In this document: piece by piece, positions 8,447-17,463 of the stretch | How positions within the stretch are numbered: the stretch's first letter is position 1 | Layout: each line of letters begins with the position of its first letter | Assembly: GCF_900114545.1 (NCBI RefSeq) | Contig: NZ_FOTI01000001.1 | Span: forward strand, 102,834-166,833 | Reading direction: 5' to 3' | DNA length: 64,000 bases | Source: Halanaerobium salsuginis | GTDB taxonomy: Bacteria; Bacillota; Halanaerobiia; Halanaerobiales; Halanaerobiaceae | Notes under the pieces: model-generated | Seen by the model: only the letters and a program-made list of their open reading frames with translations | The model's database searches: none | What the model was told of the DNA's origin: nothing | Program-made: the position numbers and the translations under genes

Positions 8447-8971
8447 ATGTTAAAAATTACTCAAAACAGGGGTTTTACTTTGCTAGAAGTTTTGCTGGCT
8501 TTAATTATAGTTGTAGTTTTAATAACTGCTTTTACTGGTGCTATGCTGGCTGGATTTAGAAGTGAGACTAGTGTTAATAATTCTGACTGCATAGTTAATT
8601 TTTCTGCCAGTATAATGGATTATTTATCTGATCCAGCAGTATTTAGGCTTTTAGTAAAAAAACATCTGGCAAATAAGCTAGCTGCCGGAAGTTATCAGCA
8701 AAATATTGCAGAATTTATTGATAATGATTTAAAAGAAATGGGAAGTTCTGATTTAGTCGGAGAAACTCTTGATATCAAATCTGATTTAACTGAATTATAT
8801 AGTAAATATGAATTAATTGATGATTTTCAACTTACTGAGCAGTCTAAAATTAAAATTAGTGATCAGTCAGCAATTATTGCGGGTTTATATAAGGTTGAAT
8901 TAGATATGAACTGGCTAAATAAAAATCAACCAGGTCAGTATAATCTGGCAACTTTTCTGGGGGTTGATTAA
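8447..8971 (+). CDS. Minor pilin, PilV/GspI-like (second triplet)
   Basis: 174 residues. Prepilin N-terminus RGFTLLEVLLALIIVVVLITAFTGAML with Glu at position 5. It is a paralogue in position and architecture of the gene at 5743 and opens the second V-W-X triplet. The start has a strong AGGGGGAAG ribosome site. The gene overlaps the next by eight bases. The globular domain is acidic and not recognised. Confidence 0.78.
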   Translation: MLKITQNRGFTLLEVLLALIIVVVLITAFTGAMLAGFRSETSVNNSDCIVNFSASIMDYLSDPAVFRLLVKKHLANKLAAGSYQQNIAEFIDNDLKEMGSSDLVGETLDIKSDLTELYSKYELIDDFQLTEQSKIKISDQSAIIAGLYKVELDMNWLNKNQPGQYNLATFLGVD

Positions 8972-9488
8972 AATGCTGAAAAATAATTCTGGTTTAACTT
9001 TACTCGAACTGTTACTTTCCATTGTTATATTTAGTGTAATAATGACAATAATTGCTTTAATTCTTTTTCAATCTTTTACTTTTTTAGATGATTCTAGTCA
9101 GCGAATAGCCAAAAATCGTCTAGATGAAGTTATGTTAGAAAATATTAGTCGATTCTTACGTAAAACAGTCCAATATGAAGAAAAAATTGAAGCAGGTGAA
9201 AATACTAAATATATTTATTATATTTATCAAAATTTAAATGAAGATGGGCAGCCAATTGATTTAGTAAAATTAACTTATGATAAAGCAGCTCAAACTTTAG
9301 AACTGCTAGAGTCAGACAAGTTAGTCCAAAAACTTAATAATGTAGCTAGTTTTAATCTCACTACTTTAATTACTGATCAAAAAAGTGACTTTAGAATTGA
9401 ATTAAGTACAATTACTAATGGCATAAGAAAAGATAAGATAAAAACTGTTTATTCAAGAAATCTGGCAGTCTTAGCAGAGGAGGAATAG
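8964..9488 (+). CDS. Minor pilin, PilW/GspJ-like (second triplet)
   Basis: 174 residues. Prepilin motif SGLTLLELLLSIVIFSVIMTIIALIL with Glu at position 5, then a SFTFLDDSSQR helix matching the SSFDILDSSS helix of the first-triplet PilW-like protein. It overlaps the preceding gene and is followed after three bases by the second PilX-like gene, so the three are probably translated together. Confidence 0.78.
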   Translation: MIKMLKNNSGLTLLELLLSIVIFSVIMTIIALILFQSFTFLDDSSQRIAKNRLDEVMLENISRFLRKTVQYEEKIEAGENTKYIYYIYQNLNEDGQPIDLVKLTYDKAAQTLELLESDKLVQKLNNVASFNLTTLITDQKSDFRIELSTITNGIRKDKIKTVYSRNLAVLAEEE

Positions 9489-9491
9489 CCA

Positions 9492-11153
9492 ATGTTGGAT
9501 AATAGAGGGTCAGCAATTATTATGTCAATTTTTCTGCTGCTTATAGTTGGTACTTTGTCCACTGCTTTTTTAATAGTTAATAATTCTAACCTCAGGTTAA
9601 GTTCTAATTCAGCAGCAGCTACTCAGGCTTTTTATGCAGCTGAAGGGGGAAGTAATTTTTTAGATCTTTATTTAAATAAGTTTTATCATGATAAAATTGC
9701 TGGGAAAAGTATTTTCTCTGCTGATGAGATTAAACCTGAACTTGATCTGATGCTAGCTGAATTAAATCAAAAAAATTTAACTCTGGATAATTATAATTTA
9801 AGTTATAGTTATCAGCCAGATGAAAACTATCAGAAAAATAACCTTTACCTTTTTAAAGTAAATGCTAAACATGGTTTGCGTTCAAAAACAATTTCTATTC
9901 AATATAAAATAGATCATTTAATTGATTATTTTAGATTTTCTCGTTTTGCTAATAAAATAAATATTAGTAATTCATATTTTCAGGATGTTGATCGACATTC
10001 ATTTGGAACAGCCGAAAAACGTTATTATAACTGGTCACCTTATAGTAATTATAGTCTGGGAGATTTAGTAGTTTATAATAATCAAGTTTATATTAGTAAT
10101 TCAGACTATAATCCTGGTGAAGCTGTAGAGCCTGGGCAGCAAGATTGGCAGAAAAATTGGACACTTGATATTAGCTATCAGCCCTGGGATAGAGAGCAAA
10201 GTTATGCTAAAGATCAAATTGTAATTAGGAATAATGATCTCTATTTGAGCTTAAGTAATAATAATCAAAGTACACCTGGGAGAAGCAGCAGCTGGCAATT
10301 AGCTCAACCAGATCTAGTAACAGAAACTAATTTAAGTAGAGACAATGTTGAATATGGATTAACTTCATTACCAAATAAAGATGATTATGATTATCAGGAA
10401 AAAATAGTGGCTGAGTTTAAAACAAGATTGGCTAGTGAAGGCGGTTATACTTATCAAGACACAGAGCCAGATACTACTAAATATAATACCTGGAGCAATA
10501 AAGTATATAGAACAGGTAGTGAAGTTATTAATAATGGTAAAGTTTATAAAGCGATTAGAGAAAAATGGAGTTTATTTTGGAGAGTTGCCCAGCCAGAGCC
10601 AGGTGTAGGGTCAAATTGGGGCTATTATTGGCAGTTAGAAGATGCGGTTTATAATTTCTTTAATGATGATACTGATTATGAAGCTAATTATATTTTAATC
10701 GATGGAGATTTTAATCCTACTGAATCTGAAATTAAATATTTTGATAAACCAAATGATCAAGTGTTGCATATTTTAATTGATGGTGAAATAAAACCAGCAG
10801 CAGAAGTATCTTTGCGTGGTAGGGCTAATATAATTATTTATACTACAGCAGATCTTGTTTCTTTCGAAGCTGGTCACATTACAATGCCCTGGGAATCTGA
10901 GATTAATCTAGCCTATTTTGCTCCTTTTGCTACTTACACAAGTAATAATTTTAGAGGAGGATATGCTTCATCTATGGTTTTTAATGAAATTAATTTAAAT
11001 AATGAACGGATAAGTAGTGTCACTACTTATTCTGATGATAATCCTCTGCGCGGTAGTATTGATCCTGGTATAGCAGAATTAACTAGAATCCATGGTAATC
11101 CTAATTTTGAAATTGATAAAACTGGTCCAGTTAGATTAATCTGGAATGATTAA
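9492..11153 (+). CDS. PilX-like tip protein with three CBM5/12-like modules
   Basis: 553 residues. N-terminus NRGSAIIMSIFLLLIVGTL lacks Glu at position 5 and is followed by AFYAAEGGSN, the PilX/GspK signature. Three modules with the CBM5/12 aromatic spacing lie at about residues 180-220 (NWSPYSNYSLGDLVVYNNQVY), 230-275 (PWDREQSYAKDQIVIRNNDLY) and 330-388 (YNTWSNKVYRTGSEVINNG). The C-terminus differs from the first PilX-like protein: it lacks the beta-solenoid repeats. Last gene of the second triplet. Polysaccharide binding is inferred from the module pattern only. Confidence 0.72.
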   Translation: MLDNRGSAIIMSIFLLLIVGTLSTAFLIVNNSNLRLSSNSAAATQAFYAAEGGSNFLDLYLNKFYHDKIAGKSIFSADEIKPELDLMLAELNQKNLTLDNYNLSYSYQPDENYQKNNLYLFKVNAKHGLRSKTISIQYKIDHLIDYFRFSRFANKINISNSYFQDVDRHSFGTAEKRYYNWSPYSNYSLGDLVVYNNQVYISNSDYNPGEAVEPGQQDWQKNWTLDISYQPWDREQSYAKDQIVIRNNDLYLSLSNNNQSTPGRSSSWQLAQPDLVTETNLSRDNVEYGLTSLPNKDDYDYQEKIVAEFKTRLASEGGYTYQDTEPDTTKYNTWSNKVYRTGSEVINNGKVYKAIREKWSLFWRVAQPEPGVGSNWGYYWQLEDAVYNFFNDDTDYEANYILIDGDFNPTESEIKYFDKPNDQVLHILIDGEIKPAAEVSLRGRANIIIYTTADLVSFEAGHITMPWESEINLAYFAPFATYTSNNFRGGYASSMVFNEINLNNERISSVTTYSDDNPLRGSIDPGIAELTRIHGNPNFEIDKTGPVRLIWND

Positions 11154-11176
11154 ATTTGGTGCAAGGAGATGATAAA

Positions 11177-12274
11177 ATGGCGATAAGTCCATTTAGCTTA
11201 ATTAGGGGAGTTGAATATACAGCAGTTGATTTTGGTCATAATAGTATTAAATTTTTAAATTGTCGGGTCAAAAATAATAAAATAAATTTTCAGTCTGCTC
11301 TTAAAAGAGAAATTCCTACTGGCAGTATTCAGGATGGAGAAATAAAAGATAAACATTTATTAAGAAAAATAATAACTGATATTTTTAAGACAAATAATTT
11401 TAGTTCTGGAATTCTTTTAATGACCCCCGCTGCTGGCAAAACCTTTGTCCGCAGGCTTAATTTGCCTAAAATGCCAGAAACAGAGCTTAAAGAAGCACTG
11501 AAGTGGGAAGTACAGGAAATATTAGATTTAGGGCTGGATAATATAGCATTAGATTATATTATTCTCTCAGAAAATGAAAATGAACTAGAGCTGCTATTAA
11601 CAGTAATGCCTCAGGATATTCTGGCTGATTACCTTGAACTTTTTACTGAAAATTTGTTAAAAGTAAAAGTTGTTAATTTAGCAGAAATGGCAATGATTTC
11701 ATTATTACGGGCAAATTATCAGCCTGAGCAGCCTGCTTTACTGCTTGATATTGGATCCAATAAATCTAAAATAATAGTGGCAGATAGCAGTAATTTTTAT
11801 TTGAGTCGGGAAATTGAAATTGCTGGTAATAGTTTCAGCAAATTATTTTTGACTGAAGAAAATAGTTTTGAAGAGGCTGAAATAGCCAAAAAAACTTATC
11901 AGTTTGAAATTGATGCTGAAGAGGAGGAAGAAATAATAGATCTTGATTTATTAATGACTGGAGTAGAAGATAATAGTTCGGTTCAGACAGGAATTAAAAA
12001 TTTACTGGCTAATTTAATTAATGAACTTAATCGATCAATTGATTATCATAATGAAAGAAATAAAGAGAATCTAATTAATAATATTTATTTAACTGGTGGA
12101 GGATTGCTTTTAAAAGGTCTGGTAGAATATCTACAGGCAGAAATTGATCTGCCGGTAGCTGCACTGGATCCCTGGCTTAAATTTAATAATACTGAGTCTG
12201 CTGAAGTTAACAAAACTATGATCGCTATAGCAGCTGGCACAGTGTTAAGTGAGGTGGAATATCATGCGGGTTAA
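11177..12274 (+). CDS. pilM: Type IV pilus assembly protein PilM
   Basis: Actin-like cytoplasmic ATP-binding protein that joins PilN, PilO and PilP in the alignment complex. The N-terminus holds the actin-fold phosphate motif (VDFGHNSIKFLN), and LLDIGSNKSKIIV near residue 200 is the second phosphate loop. NIYLTGGGLLLKGL near the end is the adenosine motif. The ATG at 11177 follows AAGGAG. An upstream in-frame TTG at 11156 would add seven residues and lacks a ribosome site. It overlaps pilN by 11 bases. Confidence 0.93.
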   Translation: MAISPFSLIRGVEYTAVDFGHNSIKFLNCRVKNNKINFQSALKREIPTGSIQDGEIKDKHLLRKIITDIFKTNNFSSGILLMTPAAGKTFVRRLNLPKMPETELKEALKWEVQEILDLGLDNIALDYIILSENENELELLLTVMPQDILADYLELFTENLLKVKVVNLAEMAMISLLRANYQPEQPALLLDIGSNKSKIIVADSSNFYLSREIEIAGNSFSKLFLTEENSFEEAEIAKKTYQFEIDAEEEEEIIDLDLLMTGVEDNSSVQTGIKNLLANLINELNRSIDYHNERNKENLINNIYLTGGGLLLKGLVEYLQAEIDLPVAALDPWLKFNNTESAEVNKTMIAIAAGTVLSEVEYHAG

Positions 12275-12788
12275 TCTGCTGGAAAAAGATGAAAGTTACA
12301 AAATAAACTGGACAGAGATTATTTATATAATAATAATAATTGCTGTTTTGGCAATTCCAGCTGTTAATTATTATGTAAATAGATTAGAATTAAAAACTTT
12401 GCAATCTAATAAGCTGAGCTGGCAGCAGCAGCTAACTGCTATTCAGCCTCAATTTGAGTATTATCAGAAATTAAATCAGGAAGTAAGTAATTTTAAATTA
12501 CCTGTTAAAATGGAAATGGAATCCTATCAGCTGTCGCCAGCGCTGCGAGAGTTTTCAAATTTAGTACCAGCAGCTATTTATTTTGATTCACTAAATTATC
12601 AGACAGGTAACTTAGTGATTACAGGTAATGCAACTACTGTAAGATCATTATTAGATTTTTTAGCTAATATTTATGATTCTACTATTTTTTCAGTAGTTTC
12701 ACTAGAACGTTTTCAGCAAGAGTCAGAACTTAATTTTAAGCTAACAGTTAAAATAGATACTCCTAGCAAGAAAGGAGGCATTAATTGA
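12264..12788 (+). CDS. pilN: Type IV pilus assembly protein PilN
   Basis: Inner-membrane alignment protein. Begins MRVNLLEKDE, close to the family's N-terminal NLLP-like motif that docks into PilM, then one membrane segment (about residues 16-36) and a coiled coil followed by a small ferredoxin-like domain. ATG 12264 after GAGGTGG is preferred over an upstream GTG at 12249. It overlaps pilM and touches pilO at TGATG. Confidence 0.88.
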   Translation: MRVNLLEKDESYKINWTEIIYIIIIIAVLAIPAVNYYVNRLELKTLQSNKLSWQQQLTAIQPQFEYYQKLNQEVSNFKLPVKMEMESYQLSPALREFSNLVPAAIYFDSLNYQTGNLVITGNATTVRSLLDFLANIYDSTIFSVVSLERFQQESELNFKLTVKIDTPSKKGGIN

Positions 12789-13327
12789 TGAGTAAACTTT
12801 CCCGGCGTGAAATAATATTACTTTTAGTTTTATTTGTAGTAGTAGTTTTTGCAGCTTATTATTATTTTATCTATCAGCCAATGCTGACCAGGCAGGCTGA
12901 TCTAAGAAATGATCTAACTAATATTCAGACTGATTTTACTGAAGTTTTAACTAAAGTAAATCAAATAGATAGTCTGGAAAAGCAGCTGGCTGATTTAAAA
13001 AAGGAAAGACAGGAACGGCTTGATTTTGAAGTGCGTCAGCCAGAAGAAGTTTTAACCGCTCTTGATTTTTTTGCTAGACAGAACCAAATTATTATCAGTC
13101 AGTACGAAAAAGCTAAGATTGCAGATGGTTATAGTTTTAAATTAAATTTAAGTGGTGATTATTTTCAATTGTTAAACTTTTTTAGACTAATCGATAATTG
13201 GGATTATCGCCTGGTAGTAGAAAACTTTACTTTGCAAAATTATGACAGTCAATTAGAATTAGATTTAAACCTATTTTTTTATCAGCCAGATAGCCTGGTT
13301 AGATTTTCTCAGGAAATTAAGGGGTGA
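12788..13327 (+). CDS. pilO: Type IV pilus assembly protein PilO
   Basis: About 179 residues. One N-terminal membrane segment (ILLLVLFVVVVFAAYYYF), a coiled coil (residues 35-75) and a small domain ending with the PilO-like NFFRLIDNWDYRLVVENFTL. It forms heterodimers with PilN in the periplasm. The ATG overlaps the pilN stop codon, and an AAGGAGG lies upstream at 12772. Confidence 0.88.
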   Translation: MSKLSRREIILLLVLFVVVVFAAYYYFIYQPMLTRQADLRNDLTNIQTDFTEVLTKVNQIDSLEKQLADLKKERQERLDFEVRQPEEVLTALDFFARQNQIIISQYEKAKIADGYSFKLNLSGDYFQLLNFFRLIDNWDYRLVVENFTLQNYDSQLELDLNLFFYQPDSLVRFSQEIKG

Positions 13328-13331
13328 GAGT

Positions 13332-13769
13332 ATGAAACATTTGAGTATGGTTATTTTAACTATCTGTTTAGTTCTTTTAGCACCAAAAGTAATGGCATTA
13401 AACCTTGCAGTGGATCAGGATTTAATGGATTTTACTTTACAAAATGAATTAGATGAGAATGAAATTAGTGATTTAAATAATCCTTTTCTTAATCAGCTGC
13501 AACCGCTTGTAGAAGATGAGCAGCAGGTAGATCAGCTATTAGTTGAGCAGAATAATAATTTTAACCCTGAAGCAGCTGCAGAGGAACTCGAAGTTAAAGG
13601 GATCCTGGTAACTGGAGGAGAAAAAATTATTTTAATTAAGGATTTAATTAATAATACAAGTGAATTACTTAGACCAGGTGAAATGATTGCTGGTTATACT
13701 TTATTGTCTTATAGAGATAGCCAGGTTTTTCTTACTAAAAATGGAAATGAATTTACAATTAACTATTAA
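13332..13769 (+). CDS. PilP-like periplasmic protein
   Basis: 145 residues with a signal peptide (LSMVILTICLVLLAPKVMA) and no lipobox cysteine, an acidic low-complexity linker, and a C-terminal beta-rich HR/PilP-type domain (LEVKGILVTGGEKIILIKD ... RPGEMIAGYTLLSYRDSQVFL). PilP links the PilN-PilO pair to the secretin; position between pilO and pilQ supports this. Unlike typical PilP it does not look like a lipoprotein. Confidence 0.75.
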   Translation: MKHLSMVILTICLVLLAPKVMALNLAVDQDLMDFTLQNELDENEISDLNNPFLNQLQPLVEDEQQVDQLLVEQNNNFNPEAAAEELEVKGILVTGGEKIILIKDLINNTSELLRPGEMIAGYTLLSYRDSQVFLTKNGNEFTINY

Positions 13770-13800
13770 ACTATTTCAATAACTGATTGGAGGACGAGCA

Positions 13801-15738
13801 ATGTTTTTAAAAAAGAAAACTTTATTATTAGTTTTATTTTTACTTTGTATTTTTTCACTAACTGTACTTGCCGGGCCAGCTCAGCAAATTGACCAGCTGG
13901 AATTTAAAAATGCTGATTTAGCAGATGTGCTGCGCACTGTAGCAACCGCAGCAGATGTTAACTTAATTACTGACAGCTCAGTCGATGGGAAAATTACTGT
14001 TACTTTAAAGGGAATTAGCTTTGCCAAGGCTCTAGACTTAATTACTCAAACTAAAGGTCTGGCCTATAAATGGGATGATAATACAGTTGTAGTGGCAGCT
14101 CCCGAAAAAATCAACAGTATTTATGCTAATATTACTACAGAATTTGTTAAAGCTAATCAGAATGAGTTGGAGAATATCGGAACAATTATTAGACAGCTTT
14201 TTCCAGAAACTCAAATTACTCTAGATCCAGTGCGCGGCCAGTTTATTCTAAAAGGAGAGGCTGAACAGTTAAATGAAATTAAAACTATGATAGCTGAGCT
14301 GAGTTCAGAGACACCTGTAAGCCAGCCTCAAACTGAGTCAAAGCAGCTTAATGAATCAAACATAGAATTATATTCAGCTAATTATCAAGTTTTAAATGCA
14401 GAATTGGAAGACTTACAGAGTAAATTATTAGTTGTCAATCCTGCTCTGCAAATTAAAATTAATCCTTTGACTAACCAGATTACAATTAGTGGTAGACAGC
14501 CAGAAGTTAATACTGCTTTAGCAATGGCTAAAACTTATGATGAGAGTCTGGAGCCGACAACAGAAAATATTAGGGTGGATTATGTTGATACAGAGCAGAT
14601 TAATGAAATCTTAACTGCTTTTTATCCTGAAATAAAAGTTCATGTTAATCAAAAAAGAAAAGAAGTAATTATTAATGGTCCTCGTAATCAGCTAGCTAAT
14701 GTTGAATCATTAATTAAGAGTATTAATAAGCCAAGGTATCAGGTTGTTATAGAAACAAGGGTTGAAGAAATATCAACAGATTTTTCACGCGAGATTGGAA
14801 TGGATTATGCAAGTGATGGCGGCATTGGTACCATCAATATTGAACGTAACTCTGATGGTGATAAAATTAATAAGTTGTCTTATACCTGGGCAGAAATATT
14901 TAAGCTGCTTGATAATTCTTCTGATGCCAAAACACTGGCTAAACCAAGTTTAATGACTTTAAACGGAGAAGAAGCCAATATGGAAATCTTAAATAAAGAG
15001 CCCTATGAGGTTACAGAAGATGATGATGAAGGAGATACCACTACTTCCTGGGAATATGCAGAGGCCGGAGTTAAGCTTAAATTTACCCCCTGGATTACTG
15101 AAAACAATGAGATTGAAATGAAAATTGCACCTGAAGTAAGTAACTTTACTGAAAATAATGCAGAAACTGCTAGTTCTGATAAAACACCACCTCCAGCAAC
15201 CCAGACTAGAAAAGTTGAAACATCACTGCGCCTAAAAAATAATGAGACATTTGCGATTAGTGGTTTAATCCAGACAGATAAAGAAGGTGGTATAGCCAAA
15301 ATACCATTCTTTGGTGATATACCATTATTAGGTAAACTATTTACTCACCAGACAAAAGGTAATAAAACAAATGAGATCATTATTTTTGTGACTCCCAAAA
15401 TAATTAAATATGGAGATGAAGTTAGTTCGAAGAATGTTATCAAGAGCAGTAATTTTAACCTTGAACTTGGTAATAGCTCAAATAGCTCAGAACCAAAGGC
15501 ACAGGTAGAACAGGAAGTACAGCTAGATAATCCCTCTCAACCTAAAACAGCCGCCACTGAAACAGTTGAGTCTGTTGAACCACCAGCTCCACCAGTTAAA
15601 GAAGATATTATAGCTGATTATCTGGCTGAAAAGGCACAGAGTAGAGAAGAAATCCTGGCTCAATTGAGTCAAAATAAAGCAAAACAGCAATATCAGGATT
15701 TAACAGCTGCTGAATTAGAAGCTATTTTAAATAAATAA
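13801..15738 (+). CDS. pilQ: Type IV pilus secretin PilQ
   Basis: Outer-membrane channel for the pilus fibre, 645 residues. Signal peptide (LLLVLFLLCIFSLTVLAGPA), an N0 domain (FKNADLADVLRTVATAADVNL), two N1-type domains (residues about 110-175 and 250-305), then the secretin core with LAKPSLMTLNGEEA, a VKLKFTPWI strand and the conserved IPFFGDIPLLGKLF block. After the core comes a long Pro-, Glu- and Gln-rich linker and the tail LTAAELEAILNK, also seen in the other secretin at 38855. A secretin implies that the cell has an outer membrane. Confidence 0.95.
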   Translation: MFLKKKTLLLVLFLLCIFSLTVLAGPAQQIDQLEFKNADLADVLRTVATAADVNLITDSSVDGKITVTLKGISFAKALDLITQTKGLAYKWDDNTVVVAAPEKINSIYANITTEFVKANQNELENIGTIIRQLFPETQITLDPVRGQFILKGEAEQLNEIKTMIAELSSETPVSQPQTESKQLNESNIELYSANYQVLNAELEDLQSKLLVVNPALQIKINPLTNQITISGRQPEVNTALAMAKTYDESLEPTTENIRVDYVDTEQINEILTAFYPEIKVHVNQKRKEVIINGPRNQLANVESLIKSINKPRYQVVIETRVEEISTDFSREIGMDYASDGGIGTINIERNSDGDKINKLSYTWAEIFKLLDNSSDAKTLAKPSLMTLNGEEANMEILNKEPYEVTEDDDEGDTTTSWEYAEAGVKLKFTPWITENNEIEMKIAPEVSNFTENNAETASSDKTPPPATQTRKVETSLRLKNNETFAISGLIQTDKEGGIAKIPFFGDIPLLGKLFTHQTKGNKTNEIIIFVTPKIIKYGDEVSSKNVIKSSNFNLELGNSSNSSEPKAQVEQEVQLDNPSQPKTAATETVESVEPPAPPVKEDIIADYLAEKAQSREEILAQLSQNKAKQQYQDLTAAELEAILNK

Positions 15739-15789
15739 ACTTATTGTTAACTGAAATTTTCTGCAGTTATAAAGCAGAGTTTGATTTTA

Positions 15790-15840
15790 ACTCCTGTTAG
15801 TAGAAAGCTAGTTTTGTTCTACTAATAGGAGTTTTTATTT
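15790..15840. terminator. Bidirectional intrinsic terminator after pilQ
   Basis: A 16-base inverted repeat (ACTCCTGTTAGTAGAA at 15790, TTCTACTAATAGGAGT at 15817) with one mismatch, followed by TTTTATTT on the plus strand and preceded by TTAA-rich sequence. It ends the pilus operon and may also end the leftward regulator gene at 15857. Confidence 0.85.
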
Positions 15841-15856
15841 TGATTATTTGAATAAA

Positions 15857-16645
15857 CTAGCTATTATTAATTTTACTTTTAAAAACAAGGGCAGTTAATT
15901 CTGTTCTGCTTTTAACTTTTGCTTTTTGATAAATATTTGATAAGTGTTTTTTGACGGTATTAATTGAAATAAAAAGTTCTTTAGCAATTTTCTGATTGCT
16001 CTGACCGGCTAATAATAAATTCAATACTTCCTTTTCACGTTCAGTTAATTCAAATTCTTGAGAGATTTTTTTCATTATTAATTTTGTTTTAAGTTCTTTT
16101 TTTTGCTTAATATTATTTAAGAGAAATAATTTATAGACCTGATTGGCTGCATGTTTAGCTATTAATTCTAAATAAATTAAATCTTTGAGACTAAAATCAG
16201 GCTCAGATCTTTCTCTGAATAAACTAATTGTTCCTAATAATCTATTTTGATAATGAATGTCTATGCCAGCTGAATAATAAAGATTATTTTTAGCTAAAAA
16301 GTCAGTAAAATATTCACTTTTGCTCCAGGTTGTATAATCTAGTAGATCAGTACTTTTAGTTGCACCAGGTTGATTAAAAACAAGCTGACGTATATTATCT
16401 AATTTATAATAATAATTACTATAAAGAGTTAATTGTTTTTGATTAATATTAAAGCAGATTGGTTCTCCCATGATTTTTTCCTGTTCATCAAAGAGAAAAA
16501 AATTAGCAGCAAAAAAGGGGATTAAATTATTTAACTTTTTTAGAAAATAATAGGAATAATTATTCAAACTGTTTATTTGACCCGTTTCACAGATAAAATT
16601 AAAGATTTTTTCCCATTCAATTAGAGTATTTTCCAGATTTTTCAA
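15857..16645 (-). CDS. LuxR-family transcriptional regulator with GAF-like sensor domain
   Basis: 262 residues on the minus strand. The C-terminus is a clear LuxR-type DNA-binding domain (FELTEREKEVLNLLLAGQSNQKIA ... INTVKKHLSNIYQK). The N-terminal 170 residues look like a GAF-type sensor (YYSAGIDIHYQNRLLGTISLFRE). Ligand unknown. The start is TTG with AGGGG upstream. It converges on the pilus operon and diverges from the secreted-protein gene at 16810, so either could be its target. No LuxI-type synthase is present. Confidence 0.85.
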   Translation of the reverse strand: MKNLENTLIEWEKIFNFICETGQINSLNNYSYYFLKKLNNLIPFFAANFFLFDEQEKIMGEPICFNINQKQLTLYSNYYYKLDNIRQLVFNQPGATKSTDLLDYTTWSKSEYFTDFLAKNNLYYSAGIDIHYQNRLLGTISLFRERSEPDFSLKDLIYLELIAKHAANQVYKLFLLNNIKQKKELKTKLIMKKISQEFELTEREKEVLNLLLAGQSNQKIAKELFISINTVKKHLSNIYQKAKVKSRTELTALVFKSKINNS

Positions 16646-16706
16646 TTTGCTGACCCCTAACTAAACATATTATTTTGCAAGCACTACTAAAAATACTACT
16701 TTCGGG

Positions 16707-16724
16707 TAATATTAAAAAATATTA
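16707..16724. promoter_or_regulatory. Inverted repeat in the divergent luxR control region
   Basis: TAATATT and AATATTA separated by four A residues, lying between the LuxR-type gene and the rightward gene at 16810. A direct repeat ACTACT (16684, 16695) sits just upstream. It could be an operator for the regulator; no binding consensus is known to me for this protein. Confidence 0.35.
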
Positions 16725-16766
16725 TGCAGTGATAGACTAAATATAGACAAGATTATTATTTAAATT

Positions 16767-16789
16767 CAGGATTTTAACTAAAAATCCTG
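16767..16789 (+). promoter_or_regulatory. Hairpin in the 5' leader of the gene at 16810
   Basis: Perfect 9-bp stem (CAGGATTTT with AAAATCCTG) and a five-base loop ending about 10 bases before the ribosome binding site AAGGGGG. No T run follows, so it is probably an mRNA stability or translation element and not a terminator. Confidence 0.45.
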
Positions 16790-16809
16790 CAAAACAAGGG
16801 GGAAAAACA

Positions 16810-17406
16810 ATGAGAAAGAGTATTTTTGTAGTGGGAATAATTTTTTTAACAATATTTTTAGTTAGTGGTGGAGTTTCAGCTCAATCTTATTTAAATAGTA
16901 TGTTGGGAAATGTTATCCTGGGAGATACTTTAATGTCAGATTGGCAGTTAGATTATCTTAGACCACTTAAACCAGGTGACTTACAGCCAGGTGAATTTAG
17001 AATTAGTCCTCTAGTTGGTAGAGTAAACTATGGTCGTGAAAGAGATCTGATCAACAGTCCTACAAATGACTATGATTATGATAATAGCACAATGATTTAC
17101 ATGCTGGTAATGGATACAGCAGTTAGCGAAAAGTTAACTCTACATGGCAAGTACCTTTATCAGCCCTGGGAAAAATATACCTATGATAACTATGATCCAG
17201 ATGATGAAAATAGATCTAGTCTGGTAAATTTGTTTGCTAATTATAACTTTACTCCTGATAGAAAAATGTATTTTGGCTATAATAGAGTTATAGAAAAAGA
17301 GAAAAATTATGACAGTAGTGGTGATTTAGATAGAGAATATGAATATGCAAATGATATTTACTATTTAGGCTTTGAAATTAGAGGTTCATTTTTCGGTAAA
17401 AAATAA
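16810..17406 (+). CDS. Secreted protein, possibly a small outer-membrane beta-barrel
   Basis: 198 residues, not recognised. A signal peptide (FVVGIIFLTIFLVSGGVSA, cleavage before QSYL) is followed by alternating aromatic and polar strands rich in Tyr and Asp (VNYGRERDL, MIYMLVMDTAV, KLTLHGKYLYQPW, MYFGYNRVIEKEK, DIYYLGFEIRGSF). This strand pattern suggests a beta-barrel or beta-sandwich in the outer membrane or periplasm. Transcribed alone between the LuxR-type gene and a terminator. Confidence 0.6.
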   Translation: MRKSIFVVGIIFLTIFLVSGGVSAQSYLNSMLGNVILGDTLMSDWQLDYLRPLKPGDLQPGEFRISPLVGRVNYGRERDLINSPTNDYDYDNSTMIYMLVMDTAVSEKLTLHGKYLYQPWEKYTYDNYDPDDENRSSLVNLFANYNFTPDRKMYFGYNRVIEKEKNYDSSGDLDREYEYANDIYYLGFEIRGSFFGKK

Positions 17407-17425
17407 TAATTAGTTTTGCTTAATC

Positions 17426-17450
17426 AGCTCCCTTTTTGGGAGCTTTTTTT
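17426..17450 (+). terminator. Intrinsic terminator after the secreted-protein gene
   Basis: AGCTCCC, five-T loop, GGGAGCT, then a run of seven T residues. Confidence 0.92.
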
Positions 17451-17463
17451 ATTGCTTAAATCC

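Noticed and set aside
15003..15299. Antisense frame within pilQ
   Set aside because: Shadow of the conserved secretin domain; no ribosome site and no family resemblance. The same holds for antisense frames in ilvD (19010-19429), the second secretin (38279-38644) and asp23 (43846-44091).
15857..16645. Quorum-sensing LuxR receptor
   Set aside because: The sensor half looks like GAF and not the acyl-homoserine-lactone fold, and no LuxI-type gene is nearby.
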